From: Thermoflexus hugenholtzii JAD2
Lineage (GTDB): Bacteria > Chloroflexota > Anaerolineae > Thermoflexales > Thermoflexaceae
Assembly (NCBI RefSeq): GCF_900187885.1
Contig: NZ_FYEK01000066.1
Span: 23,575-87,574, forward strand
Length of the DNA stretch: 64,000 nt
Direction of reading: 5' to 3'
Below, in pieces: positions 17,453 to 25,093 of this stretch (positions are counted from its first letter, which is position 1; every line of letters begins with the position of its first letter). Position numbers and translations under genes: made by a program. The notes under the pieces were generated by a model, which was not told where the DNA came from, searched no databases, and worked only from the letters and a program-made list of their open reading frames with translations.

Positions 17453-19477
17453 ATGCAACCCTGGGCGTATCCGTTGGACCTCCCTCGGATCCGATCCTGG
17501 TGGCAGCGGTTCGTGGAGCGCCGGGAGCTGAACCCGGCCCTGGACCCGCTGGTGGCGGCCCCGTGGGCGCGATGCGCTCCTCGCATGAACCCCCAAGCCC
17601 CCCCAGCCCTTCCCTGTCTGGATGAGGGAACCCTGGAGCGGGTGCGGCTCACCCTCTTTGATCTGATCGCCACCGCCCGACCGCTGATGGAGGATCTCCA
17701 TCAGTTCACCGAGGGCTCGGGGCTGGCCATCGCCCTCTTCGACCCCGCCGCGTGCGTGCTGGACGTCCTGGGGGACGCGGGGATCGTCCGCGCGGCGGAG
17801 GCGGTGGGGCTACGACCCGGGGTTTATTGGAGCGAGGGCCACGTGGGCACCAACGCCTTCGCCCTCGCTCTCCTGGAGCGCACCCCCGTGCAGGTCGTCG
17901 GAGCCGAACATTTCGTTGCCCTCTATCATGACTGGGTGACCACGGCCGCTCCTATTTACGGCCTGGACGGTCAGCCCCTGGGGGCGATCGGCGTGATGGC
18001 GCCGGTGGAACGTGCCCAGCCAGACACCCTGGGGATGGTGATGGCCGCCGCCCGGGCCATCGAGAACCAGCTCCAGGCCGCAGAGAACCTTCAGGAGAGC
18101 CATCAGTATCTCGCTGAGCTCCAGGCCATCCTGGAAGCCATCGATCAGGTGGTGATGGTCCTGAACACCCGGGGGGAGATCGTCCGCCTCAACCGCACGG
18201 CGGCCCGCGTGCTGGGCCTGGATCCCTCCGGGATCCTGGGACGCCCGCTGAGCAGCCACATCCAGCTCCCCCCTGCCCTCCAGAACGCTCTCATGGACCC
18301 CCAGGTCCACCTGGAGACCGAGGCCGCGCTGCTCATCGATGGGGCACCCCTGGAAGGCTGGCTGACCCTCCACGCCGTTGCGGAAGGCCGGCATCATCTG
18401 GGGTGTGTGCTCACCTTCCGCCGGAGCGAGCAGATCCACCGCATGGTCGCCCGACTGGTGGGGGCGCAGGCGCTGATGACCCTGGCCGACATCCCCGGCC
18501 GTTCCCGGGCCATCCAGCAGGTCCGCCAGCAAGCGCGGGCGGCGGCGCGCACCAGCCTCCCGGTCCTCCTGCACGGGGAGCCGGGGACCGGCAAGGGGGT
18601 GCTCGCCCGGGCCATCCACAACGCCAGCACCCGGGCCAGCGGGCCTTTCATCGCCGTCTCATGTCGAGCCATCCCGCGGGAGCTGCTGGCGATGGAACTG
18701 CTGGGCGTGGAGGGCGGGACTTTTCGGAACGGGCCGTCGGAAGGGCGGCCGGGGAAGTTCGAGCTGGCCCACGGCGGAACCCTCTATCTGGACGAGATCG
18801 AGGCGCTGCCGCTGGAGCTGCAGGCCGCCATCCAGCGCATCCTGGAGACGGGGGAGGTGATGCGCCTGGGCGGCCTGCGCCCCATCCCGGTGGACGTGCG
18901 TCTGATCGCCTCCTCCTCGGCTCCCCTGGAGCAGCTGGTGGCGGAAGGGCACTTCCGGGCCGATCTCTATCACCTCCTCGCCAGCATGGCCATTCACATC
19001 CCGCCCCTGCGGGAGCGGCCGGAGGACATCCCGCTCATCGCGGAGGCGGTGTTCCGCCGCCTGCGCCGCGGATCCGGGCGAACGTATCGGCTCACCGAGG
19101 CGGCCCTGCAACAGCTGAAAGCCTATCCGTGGCCGGGGAACGTGCGGGAGCTGGAGCACGTCCTGGAGCGGGCTGCGGCGTTGAGCGAGGACGGATGGAT
19201 CGACGTCATCCACCTCCCGGAACGGATCGTGGGCGGAACGGACCCGGAGCGCCCGCCGGATTCCGTCCGACCCGTGGAGGAGCTGGAACGGGAGGCGATC
19301 CTGCGGGCTGCGATCCGGTATCGTGGGCGTGTGGGGGCGATGGCGGCCGCCCTGGGCCTCAGCCGCACCACCCTGTGGCGCCGCCTGAAGCGCTACGGCA
19401 TCGACCCGGCCGCCTTCCGGGACCGCAAGGAGAAAGCGAAAGGTAGGGGCGAAAAGTCTTTCGCCCCTACCCGGTGA
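17453..19477 (+). CDS. GAF-PAS-AAA+-Fis regulator (AcoR-like) lacking the GAFTGA loop
   Basis: Resembles bacterial enhancer-binding proteins such as AcoR. The 674 residues include a GAF-like sensor (about 65-205), a PAS domain (about 220-310), an AAA+ domain with Walker A GEPGTGKG near residue 375, Walker B TLYLDEIEAL, an arginine-finger region FRADLYHLL and PWPGNVREL, and a Fis-type helix-turn-helix near the C-terminus (AAALGLSRTTLWRRLKRYGI). Where sigma-54 activators have GAFTGA this protein reads GTFRNG, so contact with sigma-54 is unlikely. ATG 17453 has GAAGGAGG upstream. The last codons are encoded by a palindromic repeat (19442-19471). Confidence 0.85.
   Translation: MQPWAYPLDLPRIRSWWQRFVERRELNPALDPLVAAPWARCAPRMNPQAPPALPCLDEGTLERVRLTLFDLIATARPLMEDLHQFTEGSGLAIALFDPAACVLDVLGDAGIVRAAEAVGLRPGVYWSEGHVGTNAFALALLERTPVQVVGAEHFVALYHDWVTTAAPIYGLDGQPLGAIGVMAPVERAQPDTLGMVMAAARAIENQLQAAENLQESHQYLAELQAILEAIDQVVMVLNTRGEIVRLNRTAARVLGLDPSGILGRPLSSHIQLPPALQNALMDPQVHLETEAALLIDGAPLEGWLTLHAVAEGRHHLGCVLTFRRSEQIHRMVARLVGAQALMTLADIPGRSRAIQQVRQQARAAARTSLPVLLHGEPGTGKGVLARAIHNASTRASGPFIAVSCRAIPRELLAMELLGVEGGTFRNGPSEGRPGKFELAHGGTLYLDEIEALPLELQAAIQRILETGEVMRLGGLRPIPVDVRLIASSSAPLEQLVAEGHFRADLYHLLASMAIHIPPLRERPEDIPLIAEAVFRRLRRGSGRTYRLTEAALQQLKAYPWPGNVRELEHVLERAAALSEDGWIDVIHLPERIVGGTDPERPPDSVRPVEELEREAILRAAIRYRGRVGAMAAALGLSRTTLWRRLKRYGIDPAAFRDRKEKAKGRGEKSFAPTR
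19442..19471. repeat. 13-bp perfect palindromic hairpin inside the regulator's 3' end
   Basis: GGTAGGGGCGAAA and TTTCGCCCCTACC pair perfectly around a 4-nt loop. The element encodes part of the C-terminal tail (GRGEKSFAPTR), which is low-complexity and unlike the rest of the protein. It looks like a small dispersed palindrome that landed at the gene end and may also act as a terminator. Confidence 0.6.
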
Positions 19478-19528
19478 TGGACACCTGTCGGAAGCGAAGG
19501 CCCTGGCTATGGAACGGTGTCGCCGTAA

Positions 19529-19671
19529 GCCGAAATTCATTTCGGCGGCCATGCGGAGCCGCGACCTGCGCCTCGCAAAATCGAAGGGGAGGAGCGGGGC
19601 GAAGGTCTCTTGCTGGAAGCGAAGACCTTTAAGGGTGGGATGAGGTCATCTTTGGCCGAAATAAATTTCGG
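19529..19671. repeat. Pair of CCGAAAT-NN-ATTTCGG palindromes in an intergenic region
   Basis: Two near-identical palindromes lie 127 bases apart: GCCGAAATTCATTTCGGC at 19529-19546 and CCGAAATAAATTTCGG at 19656-19671. Between them is another inverted repeat, AGGTCT and AGACCT. Nothing coding is seen in 19478-19727. A related palindrome, GCCGATTTCAATCGGC, occurs at 37796-37811, so this may be a dispersed element family. Confidence 0.6.
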
Positions 19672-19727
19672 GATCCGCCCTTCGAGGCGTTCCCGCCTCC
19701 ACCCTGCTGGAGGGAGCATCGCCTTCG

Positions 19728-21155
19728 ATGACTCGCTGGCTCCTCATGCTGATTTCGGGGCTTTACCTCATCCTGGCCTGGAACTTCGCACGGCAGACGC
19801 CGCCGTGGCAGGTGCCGGATGAGCCCGCGCATTACAACTACATCCGCTTCATCGCGACGGCCGGCCGCCTGCCTGTCCTCCGGCCGGGGGATTACGATCA
19901 GGAATACCTGAGCGCCATCGTCTCCAGAGGCTTCCCGCCGGAGCTTCCCATCGATCCCCTGCGTTACGAGTTCCACCAGCCCCCGCTTTACTACCTGCTG
20001 GCCGCTCCCCTTTTTTTGCTCTTCGGAGGCCAGCTCTTCCCCCTTCGCTTGTTTTCGGCCTCCCTGGGCCTTCTTCAGGTCCTCCTGGCTTTCGCCGCAA
20101 CCCGTCGCCTGTTCCCGGAACGGCCAACCTGGGCGCTGGGGGTGGCGGCGGTCTTCGCCTTCCTGCCCCAGCACGTGGCGATGAACAGCGGGGTGAACAA
20201 CGACGCCCTGGCGGAGGCCCTGATCCTGGGGCTCTGGGTGCAGCTGGCGAAGGAGCTTCAAGGCCATCGCCCGCGCACGGCGTGGATCGGGGGCCTGCTC
20301 TTAGGGGCCGGCTTCCTGACCAAGACCACCGTCTACCCGATGGCGCTGGTGGTCCTGGTCGCCGTGGGGGTGCGGATCGCTGCGGATCGCGCCCCGCGGG
20401 CGGAGGCGATGCGACGCCTGGCGCGCTGGCTGCTCCCCGCCCTCCTCCTGGGAGGGATCTGGTGGGCGCGCAACGCCCTCACCTATGGCTGGCCGGATCT
20501 GCTGGGGCTGCAACGGCACGATCGCGTGGTGGTCGGGCAGCCGCGGACGGCAGAATGGATCGCCCGTTACGGGCTGGCGGCGACCCTGGATCGCTTCCGC
20601 GCGTTCACCTTCCAGAGCTTCTGGGGGCAGTTCGGCTGGATGGGGGTGGTGCTGGAGGCCCGATGGTATCTTCTCTTCGCCTGGCTGACTGTGCTGGGGC
20701 TGCTGGGCCTGGCCCTGCACCTGGGGCGGGAGGGCCGGCGCTCTCCGGTCTGGGGATGGCCCGGGCGGCTTCTGGCGTTTCACCTGCTGCTCACCGCCGC
20801 CGCTTACATCGGGTATAACCTCTCCTTCGTCCAGCATCAGGGGCGCTATCTCTTCCCGGCCCTGCTCCCCATCGCCCTGGGCCTCACCGTGGGGTGGCTC
20901 GCGTGGCTGGAGCGGCCCGCGGCGGATGGGCTGGCCGGGGCCTGCGGCCTGGGGATCCTGATCCTGGGGCTCGCGGGGATCCTTGGAAGGGATCTTCCGG
21001 CCTTCCCCATCCTCCTGATGATCGGGACTGGGCTAGTCACTCAGATAGCGTCGCGATTCCCTGCCCTCCGCCCCGCCCTGGCCCTACTCGCTTGCCTCGG
21101 CGCCTTCGCCCTCGATCTCTACCTCGCCCTCCGGGTAATCCCCTCGGCGTTTTGA
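19728..21155 (+). CDS. Integral membrane glycosyltransferase-like protein (GT39/DUF2142 type)
   Basis: Predicted polyprenyl-phosphate-dependent membrane glycosyltransferase (GT-C fold). The 475 residues contain about ten membrane segments. The first extracytoplasmic loop carries PDEPAHYNYIRFIAT, the acidic motif typical of DUF2142 and PMT-like proteins, and is followed by FHQPPLYYLLAAPLFLLFG. The middle contains NSGVNNDALAEAL, also typical. ATG 19728 has GGAGGGAG about 10 nt upstream. It is a single gene, convergent with the minus-strand YkvA-type gene. The substrate cannot be deduced. Confidence 0.82.
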   Translation: MTRWLLMLISGLYLILAWNFARQTPPWQVPDEPAHYNYIRFIATAGRLPVLRPGDYDQEYLSAIVSRGFPPELPIDPLRYEFHQPPLYYLLAAPLFLLFGGQLFPLRLFSASLGLLQVLLAFAATRRLFPERPTWALGVAAVFAFLPQHVAMNSGVNNDALAEALILGLWVQLAKELQGHRPRTAWIGGLLLGAGFLTKTTVYPMALVVLVAVGVRIAADRAPRAEAMRRLARWLLPALLLGGIWWARNALTYGWPDLLGLQRHDRVVVGQPRTAEWIARYGLAATLDRFRAFTFQSFWGQFGWMGVVLEARWYLLFAWLTVLGLLGLALHLGREGRRSPVWGWPGRLLAFHLLLTAAAYIGYNLSFVQHQGRYLFPALLPIALGLTVGWLAWLERPAADGLAGACGLGILILGLAGILGRDLPAFPILLMIGTGLVTQIASRFPALRPALALLACLGAFALDLYLALRVIPSAF

Positions 21156-21177
21156 AACGAACACGGCTTAGCGCACA

Positions 21178-21477
21178 TCACTCTTCCAACACCCGATAGG
21201 TGGCGTCGATGACCTCGCCGCTCCGGGTGGGGGGACGCTCGGCCGGCGGGGCCAGATCCAGCAACACGCGAAGGGCCAGCAACGCGAGAACCAGGTCATC
21301 CAGAGAGCCCAGGCCGGGGATCATCAGATCGGGCATGAAATCGATGGGAGAGAGGATATACAGCAACACCAACAGGGGGAGCGCCTTGACCCAACCCGGC
21401 GTCCGGGGATCCCGCCACAATCGCCAGATCCGCCACAGATCCCGTATGATCCGCCCCCAGGATCCTCCACGGCCCAT
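21178..21477 (-). CDS. YkvA/DUF1232 small membrane protein
   Basis: A 99-residue protein with the DUF1232 core WVKALPLLVLLYILSPIDF followed by PDLMIPGLGSLDDLVLALLALR. The SPIDFxPD and G-DD motifs are diagnostic of the family. Function is unknown; members are small membrane-associated proteins. ATG 21477 has a strong AGGAGGTGA site. It lies downstream of the CBS protein gene but is separated from it by a strong hairpin. Confidence 0.85.
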   Translation of the reverse strand: MGRGGSWGRIIRDLWRIWRLWRDPRTPGWVKALPLLVLLYILSPIDFMPDLMIPGLGSLDDLVLALLALRVLLDLAPPAERPPTRSGEVIDATYRVLEE

Positions 21478-21508
21478 CCTTTCACCTCCTGCGCACCTCG
21501 GAAACCGA

Positions 21509-21536
21509 AGGGGCTGGAGGCGCCTCTCCAGCCCCT
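21509..21536 (-). terminator. 11-bp stem-loop terminator after the CBS gene
   Basis: AGGGGCTGGAG and CTCCAGCCCCT pair perfectly around a 6-nt loop, about 40 bases beyond the CBS gene stop. On the minus strand the stem is followed by TTCGGTTTCC, only moderately U-rich. Confidence 0.6.
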
Positions 21537-21577
21537 GGGACCGACTTCTGTAGTTGGGAGATTACGTCTGGGTTCGG

Positions 21578-22015
21578 TCACTCCTCTGCGGCCAGGCGCA
21601 CCACCATCTTGAAGATATCAGACTCGGTGATGATCCCCACCACACGGCCGTCCTCCACCACCGGGAGGCCGCCGATCTTGTGCTCCAGCATGAGGCGCGC
21701 CGCCTCATAGATCGGCGTGTCCGGCGTGACGGTGATGACCTTGCGGGTCATGATCTTATCGACGGTGAGGCGAGCGAGGAGGTAGTTCAGCTCGAAGATG
21801 CTGAGGGAAGTGGCATCCGAAGGCGAAGCCTCCCGCACATCCCCCAGCGTGACGATCCCCACCAGATGCCCGTTCTCATCCACCACCGGCAGACGGCGGA
21901 TGCGCTTCTCCTTCATGATCTGATGGGCTTCGGGCAGGGTCGTGCGCGGGGAGATGGTGATCGGATTCGGGGTCATCCAGTCCCGCACCTTGTATTGCTT
22001 GAGGACGCTGGCCAT
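21578..22015 (-). CDS. CBS-domain pair protein
   Basis: A 145-residue stand-alone Bateman module. The first CBS repeat (about residues 10-65) reads VRDWMTPNPITISPRTTL...RRLPVVDENGHLVGIVTLGD, and the second (about 85-140) reads VDKIMTRKVITVTPDTPI...GGLPVVEDGRVVGIITESD. Such proteins bind adenosyl nucleotides and regulate a partner, not identified here. GGAGG lies upstream of ATG 22015. An extended -10 promoter precedes it and a hairpin follows, so it is probably monocistronic. Confidence 0.9.
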   Translation of the reverse strand: MASVLKQYKVRDWMTPNPITISPRTTLPEAHQIMKEKRIRRLPVVDENGHLVGIVTLGDVREASPSDATSLSIFELNYLLARLTVDKIMTRKVITVTPDTPIYEAARLMLEHKIGGLPVVEDGRVVGIITESDIFKMVVRLAAEE

Positions 22016-22048
22016 GGGAAACCTCCGGGCGCAGGATGTCCGTAATCA

Positions 22049-22057
22049 GTATAACAC
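22049..22057 (-). promoter_or_regulatory. Extended -10 promoter of the CBS-pair gene
   Basis: The minus strand reads TGTTATACT, a TG-N-TATACT extended -10 element, about 35 nt before ATG 22015. No good -35 hexamer is present, as expected for this promoter class. Confidence 0.55.
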
Positions 22058-22163
22058 GATCTGGAAAAGAGGCGGCACAGGCATCAAAAACAGAAGGGCA
22101 GTGTCAAGCAGGTTTCGGGTTATGGGATCCGTCCCTCCGCTTTCCGACCTCGAAACGCATCGC

Positions 22164-22889
22164 TCAGGAGGATGGGGGAGAGACATCCGCCGGGGAGGGA
22201 TGGTAATGGCCTTCGATCCAAAGCTCGCCGTGCGGGCCCCGCTCTTTCTTCCAGATGGGAACGATCTCCTTCAGGCGGTCGATGCCGTAGCGGGCCGCTT
22301 CGAAGATCCCCTCATGGCGATGCCCCGCGGAAACGGCCACCGCCACGGTGACCTCCCCCACCGCCATGCGTCCGATCCGCTGGACCAGGGCGATGCCGCA
22401 GGCCAGCGGCCAGCGGGCCCGGATCTCCGCCAGGACCTGGCGCATCTTGGCCTCGGCCATGGGGCGATACGCCTCATACTCCAGGGCCTCCACCTGCCGG
22501 TCGCCCTCCTCCCCGCGCACCACCCCGACGAACAGCGCCACCGCGCCGGTTCGGGGGGTGGTCACCGCTCGCACCAGCGCGTTCAGATCGATGGGCTCCG
22601 CGGTCAGCGCGATGACCTCCGGCGGTTCGGGATCCTCCCCGCCCCCGCTCACCGGCGGGAACAGGGCCACCTCGTCCCCGGGCCGGACGTCATCTTCCGG
22701 GAACGCGAACTCGTGGTTGATCGCCACGACGGTGGAGGGCAGGTAAGGCTGAAGGCTGGGGTAGGCCTCAGCCACCGCGCGCAGCAGATCAGCCACGGAG
22801 GCCCCATCCGGGAGCCGCACGGTGATCACCTCTCGGCCGGCGCGATCCTTCAACGTGGCGAACAGGCGCACCTGCACTTCCATCTCCAT
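22164..22889 (-). CDS. moaE: Molybdopterin synthase MoaD-MoaE fusion
   Basis: Makes molybdopterin from cyclic pyranopterin. Residues about 1-83 form a MoaD ubiquitin-like domain (VRLFATLKDRAG, AINHEFA, EVALFPPVSGGGEDP). The sulfur-carrying Gly-Gly end is internal here. Residues about 95-235 form MoaE (RTGAVALFVGVVRGE, YRPMAEAKM, VAVAVSAGHRHEGIFEA, IVPIWKKE). A fused synthase of this kind (MoaX) is known from mycobacteria, where it is processed to free the Gly-Gly end. ATG 22889 has GGGAGG 6 nt upstream; a GTG at 22907 overlapping the moaC stop is the alternative. It is the last gene of the run with moaC. Confidence 0.92.
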   Translation of the reverse strand: MEMEVQVRLFATLKDRAGREVITVRLPDGASVADLLRAVAEAYPSLQPYLPSTVVAINHEFAFPEDDVRPGDEVALFPPVSGGGEDPEPPEVIALTAEPIDLNALVRAVTTPRTGAVALFVGVVRGEEGDRQVEALEYEAYRPMAEAKMRQVLAEIRARWPLACGIALVQRIGRMAVGEVTVAVAVSAGHRHEGIFEAARYGIDRLKEIVPIWKKERGPHGELWIEGHYHPSPADVSPPSS

Positions 22890-22903
22890 GGCGGGCCTCC
22901 CCC

Positions 22904-23392
22904 TCACGGTTCCAGGACGAGATCGCCGCTTCGTCCCCCGTGCTTTTCGATCAGGCGGATGTTGGTCAGGCGCATGCGCCGATCCAGCGCCTTGGCCATG
23001 TCGTAGATCGTCAGGGCCGCCACCGCCACCGCCGTGAGCGCCTCCATCTCCACGCCGGTGCGGGCCACCGTCTCCACCTGCGCGGTGATCTCCACCCAGG
23101 GAAGGGGATGCGCCTCATCGGGATCGTGAAGGGCGAAATCCACCTGAACCCGGGTGATGGGCAGGGGATGGCACAGGGGGATGAGATCGGGGGTGCGCTT
23201 GGCGGCCATGATGCCCGCGATGCGCGCCGCCGCCAGCACATCCCCCTTGGGGAGACTCCCCTCCCGGATGGCGGCCATGGTCTCCGGAGCCATCCAGACC
23301 TCTCCCCGGGCGACCGCCACCCGGTGGGTCTCCGGCTTCTCCCCGACGTCCACCATCCGCGCCCGGCCGTGCTCGTCCAGATGCGTGAGCAT
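22904..23392 (-). CDS. moaC: Cyclic pyranopterin monophosphate synthase
   Basis: Second enzyme of molybdenum cofactor synthesis. About 162 residues from ATG 23392, which has GGGGGA upstream and overlaps the end of the Fe-alcohol dehydrogenase frame by only a few bases upstream of its stop. The family motifs are [38 protein letters not shown] and [20 protein letters not shown], ending in [10 protein letters not shown]...[11 protein letters not shown]. An upstream in-frame ATG (23437) would lie inside the dehydrogenase and is not favoured. It precedes the moaD-moaE fusion. Confidence 0.95.
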   Translation of the reverse strand: MLTHLDEHGRARMVDVGEKPETHRVAVARGEVWMAPETMAAIREGSLPKGDVLAAARIAGIMAAKRTPDLIPLCHPLPITRVQVDFALHDPDEAHPLPWVEITAQVETVARTGVEMEALTAVAVAALTIYDMAKALDRRMRLTNIRLIEKHGGRSGDLVLEP

Positions 23393-23405
23393 GGCATCCC
23401 CCGGT

Positions 23406-24572
23406 TTAAAAATCCACCATCTTCCCCTCGTAGGCATACAGCAGCAGGTGCTCCACCTCCTCCGCCGTGGGGGACCTCGGGTTGGTCAGCGTGCTGGGGT
23501 CCTCCAGGGCGTATTCCACCAGAGTGGGGAGATCGGCCTCGAAGTCGTCCCTCGGGATCCCGCAGGCGGCGACGGTCTGAGGCTGCTCCAGGGTTTCGAG
23601 CAGCTCCAGGACAGTCCGGGAGAGCTGGAAAGCCGCCTCGGGGCCGTTGGGGCTCGGCCGTCCGATGGCCTGGAGGAGGTGGGCGTAACGATCCGCAGCC
23701 ACCCGGGCGTTGAACTCGATCACATAGGGGAGGAAGAGTCCCACCGCCCGGCCGTGGGGGATGTCGAAGCGGGCGCCCAGGGCGTGGCCCAGGCTGTGGG
23801 CCAGGCCCACCATGGCGTTCCCGAAGCCGATGCCAGCCATCGTGGCCGCCAGGTGCATATGGGCGCGGGCCTCGGGATCCCGGGCGCCGTCCCGGTAGGC
23901 GCGAGGAAGGTAAGCGAAGATCAGGCGGGCCGCGTGCAGGCACATCGCATCGCTGAACGGGTTCCGCCAGGTGCTGACGTAGCCCTCCAGGGCGTGGCTC
24001 AGGGCGTCCATCCCGGTGTCTGCGGTCAGGCGGGGCGGCAGATCCATGGCCATCGCGGGGTCCACGATGGCGATATCCGGCATGTTCTCCCGGGAGCCCA
24101 CGCCCAGCTTGCGCCGGGCTCGCGGATCCGTGAGGACGATGGCCCAGGTGGCCTCCGAACCGGTGCCGCTGGTGGTGGGGATGGCGACGAGGCGGGCGCG
24201 ACGCCGCAGGCCCAGCGGCTCCATCGGGCTGATGGCCAATGGGTCGAGGTCCGGCCGTTCGAAGAGCACCCAGATCGCCTTGGCGGCGTCGATCACGGAG
24301 CCCCCTCCCACGGCCACGATCCAATCTGGGTTGAAGGCCCGGATCACATCAGCTCCGATGCGGACCAGGTCGACGGTCGGGTTGGGCTCCACCATGTCGA
24401 ACACGTGGACCTCCATCCCGGCCCGGCGCAGGTGCTCCTCGACCTGCCGGACCAGGCCCAGGCGCCGCAGCTGGGCGTCGGTGATCACGAAGGCCCGCTG
24501 TCCCCTCAGCTCCTCCAGATAGAAGAGGGCGTCCTCACCGAAGACGATCTCCGGGGTCTTGAAGAACCACAT
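23406..24572 (-). CDS. Iron-containing alcohol dehydrogenase
   Basis: NAD(P)-dependent alcohol/aldehyde oxidoreductase of the group III family. The 388 residues include the nucleotide-binding [31 protein letters not shown], and the metal ligands in [18 protein letters not shown] (Asp, His), [12 protein letters not shown] and FDIPHG. It starts [16 protein letters not shown], as typical class members do. It is co-directional with an SCP2 protein upstream and moaC downstream at short spacings. The substrate cannot be told from sequence. Confidence 0.92.
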   Translation of the reverse strand: MWFFKTPEIVFGEDALFYLEELRGQRAFVITDAQLRRLGLVRQVEEHLRRAGMEVHVFDMVEPNPTVDLVRIGADVIRAFNPDWIVAVGGGSVIDAAKAIWVLFERPDLDPLAISPMEPLGLRRRARLVAIPTTSGTGSEATWAIVLTDPRARRKLGVGSRENMPDIAIVDPAMAMDLPPRLTADTGMDALSHALEGYVSTWRNPFSDAMCLHAARLIFAYLPRAYRDGARDPEARAHMHLAATMAGIGFGNAMVGLAHSLGHALGARFDIPHGRAVGLFLPYVIEFNARVAADRYAHLLQAIGRPSPNGPEAAFQLSRTVLELLETLEQPQTVAACGIPRDDFEADLPTLVEYALEDPSTLTNPRSPTAEEVEHLLLYAYEGKMVDF

Positions 24573-24622
24573 CAGTCTCCACCCTCATGCGCTGCGCATG
24601 GGGAAAACGCTTTGAAGCCCTT

Positions 24623-25033
24623 TCAGGCGATGAAGTCAGTAGGCACGCGGGTGCAGCAAAGCACCAGCTCCTTGGCCGCCCGCACGTTCCGCATGATGTT
24701 CACCATGTTCCCTTTCAGCTTGATGCGGCCGGTGACCAGCGCCTGGATGGGATCCAGCTTCCCCTGGATGACCTGCTTCCACACGGAGTAGGGGGCGGAC
24801 ATCCGGTAAGCCGGGTTGCGGGTTGATTCATCTGTGACCTCGAAGGCCTCGCGGCACCGCCCGTGCCAGAGGTCCATATACAGCACGACGGGCTTCGTCA
24901 GGGGGCCTTCGGGCTCCACGACGAAGTAGAAATCACCCTCCCAGTTCTTCGCGGCCTCGGCGTAGCCCGGGCTGCGGTTGACCTCCTCCATCAAGGCCTT
25001 GATCCACGCGTCGGAGGGAAAGGGGATCCCCAT
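24623..25033 (-). CDS. SCP2 sterol-binding-domain protein
   Basis: About 136 residues with an SCP2-type lipid-binding fold. The start FPSDAWIKALMEEVNRSPGY, central GDFYFVVEPEG and C-terminal QALVTGRIKLKGNMVNIMR follow the pattern of small bacterial SCP2 proteins. ATG 25033 has AGGAGG 6 nt upstream; the longer frame to 25063 lacks a site. It lies between the EF-G paralogue and the Fe-alcohol dehydrogenase on the same strand. Such proteins are thought to bind hydrophobic ligands; no ligand is evident here. Confidence 0.82.
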   Translation of the reverse strand: MGIPFPSDAWIKALMEEVNRSPGYAEAAKNWEGDFYFVVEPEGPLTKPVVLYMDLWHGRCREAFEVTDESTRNPAYRMSAPYSVWKQVIQGKLDPIQALVTGRIKLKGNMVNIMRNVRAAKELVLCCTRVPTDFIA

Positions 25034-25093
25034 CGCGAGCCTCCTGGTGTTCGGCGATCCCAAGACTACGGAACCTGCCTTCGGCTCAATGCC

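Noticed and set aside
16280..17701. Longer, 473-codon version of the lipoprotein
   Set aside because: The extra N-terminal part has shadow-like composition and would hide the lipoprotein signal peptide, which has its own strong ribosome site at 17206.
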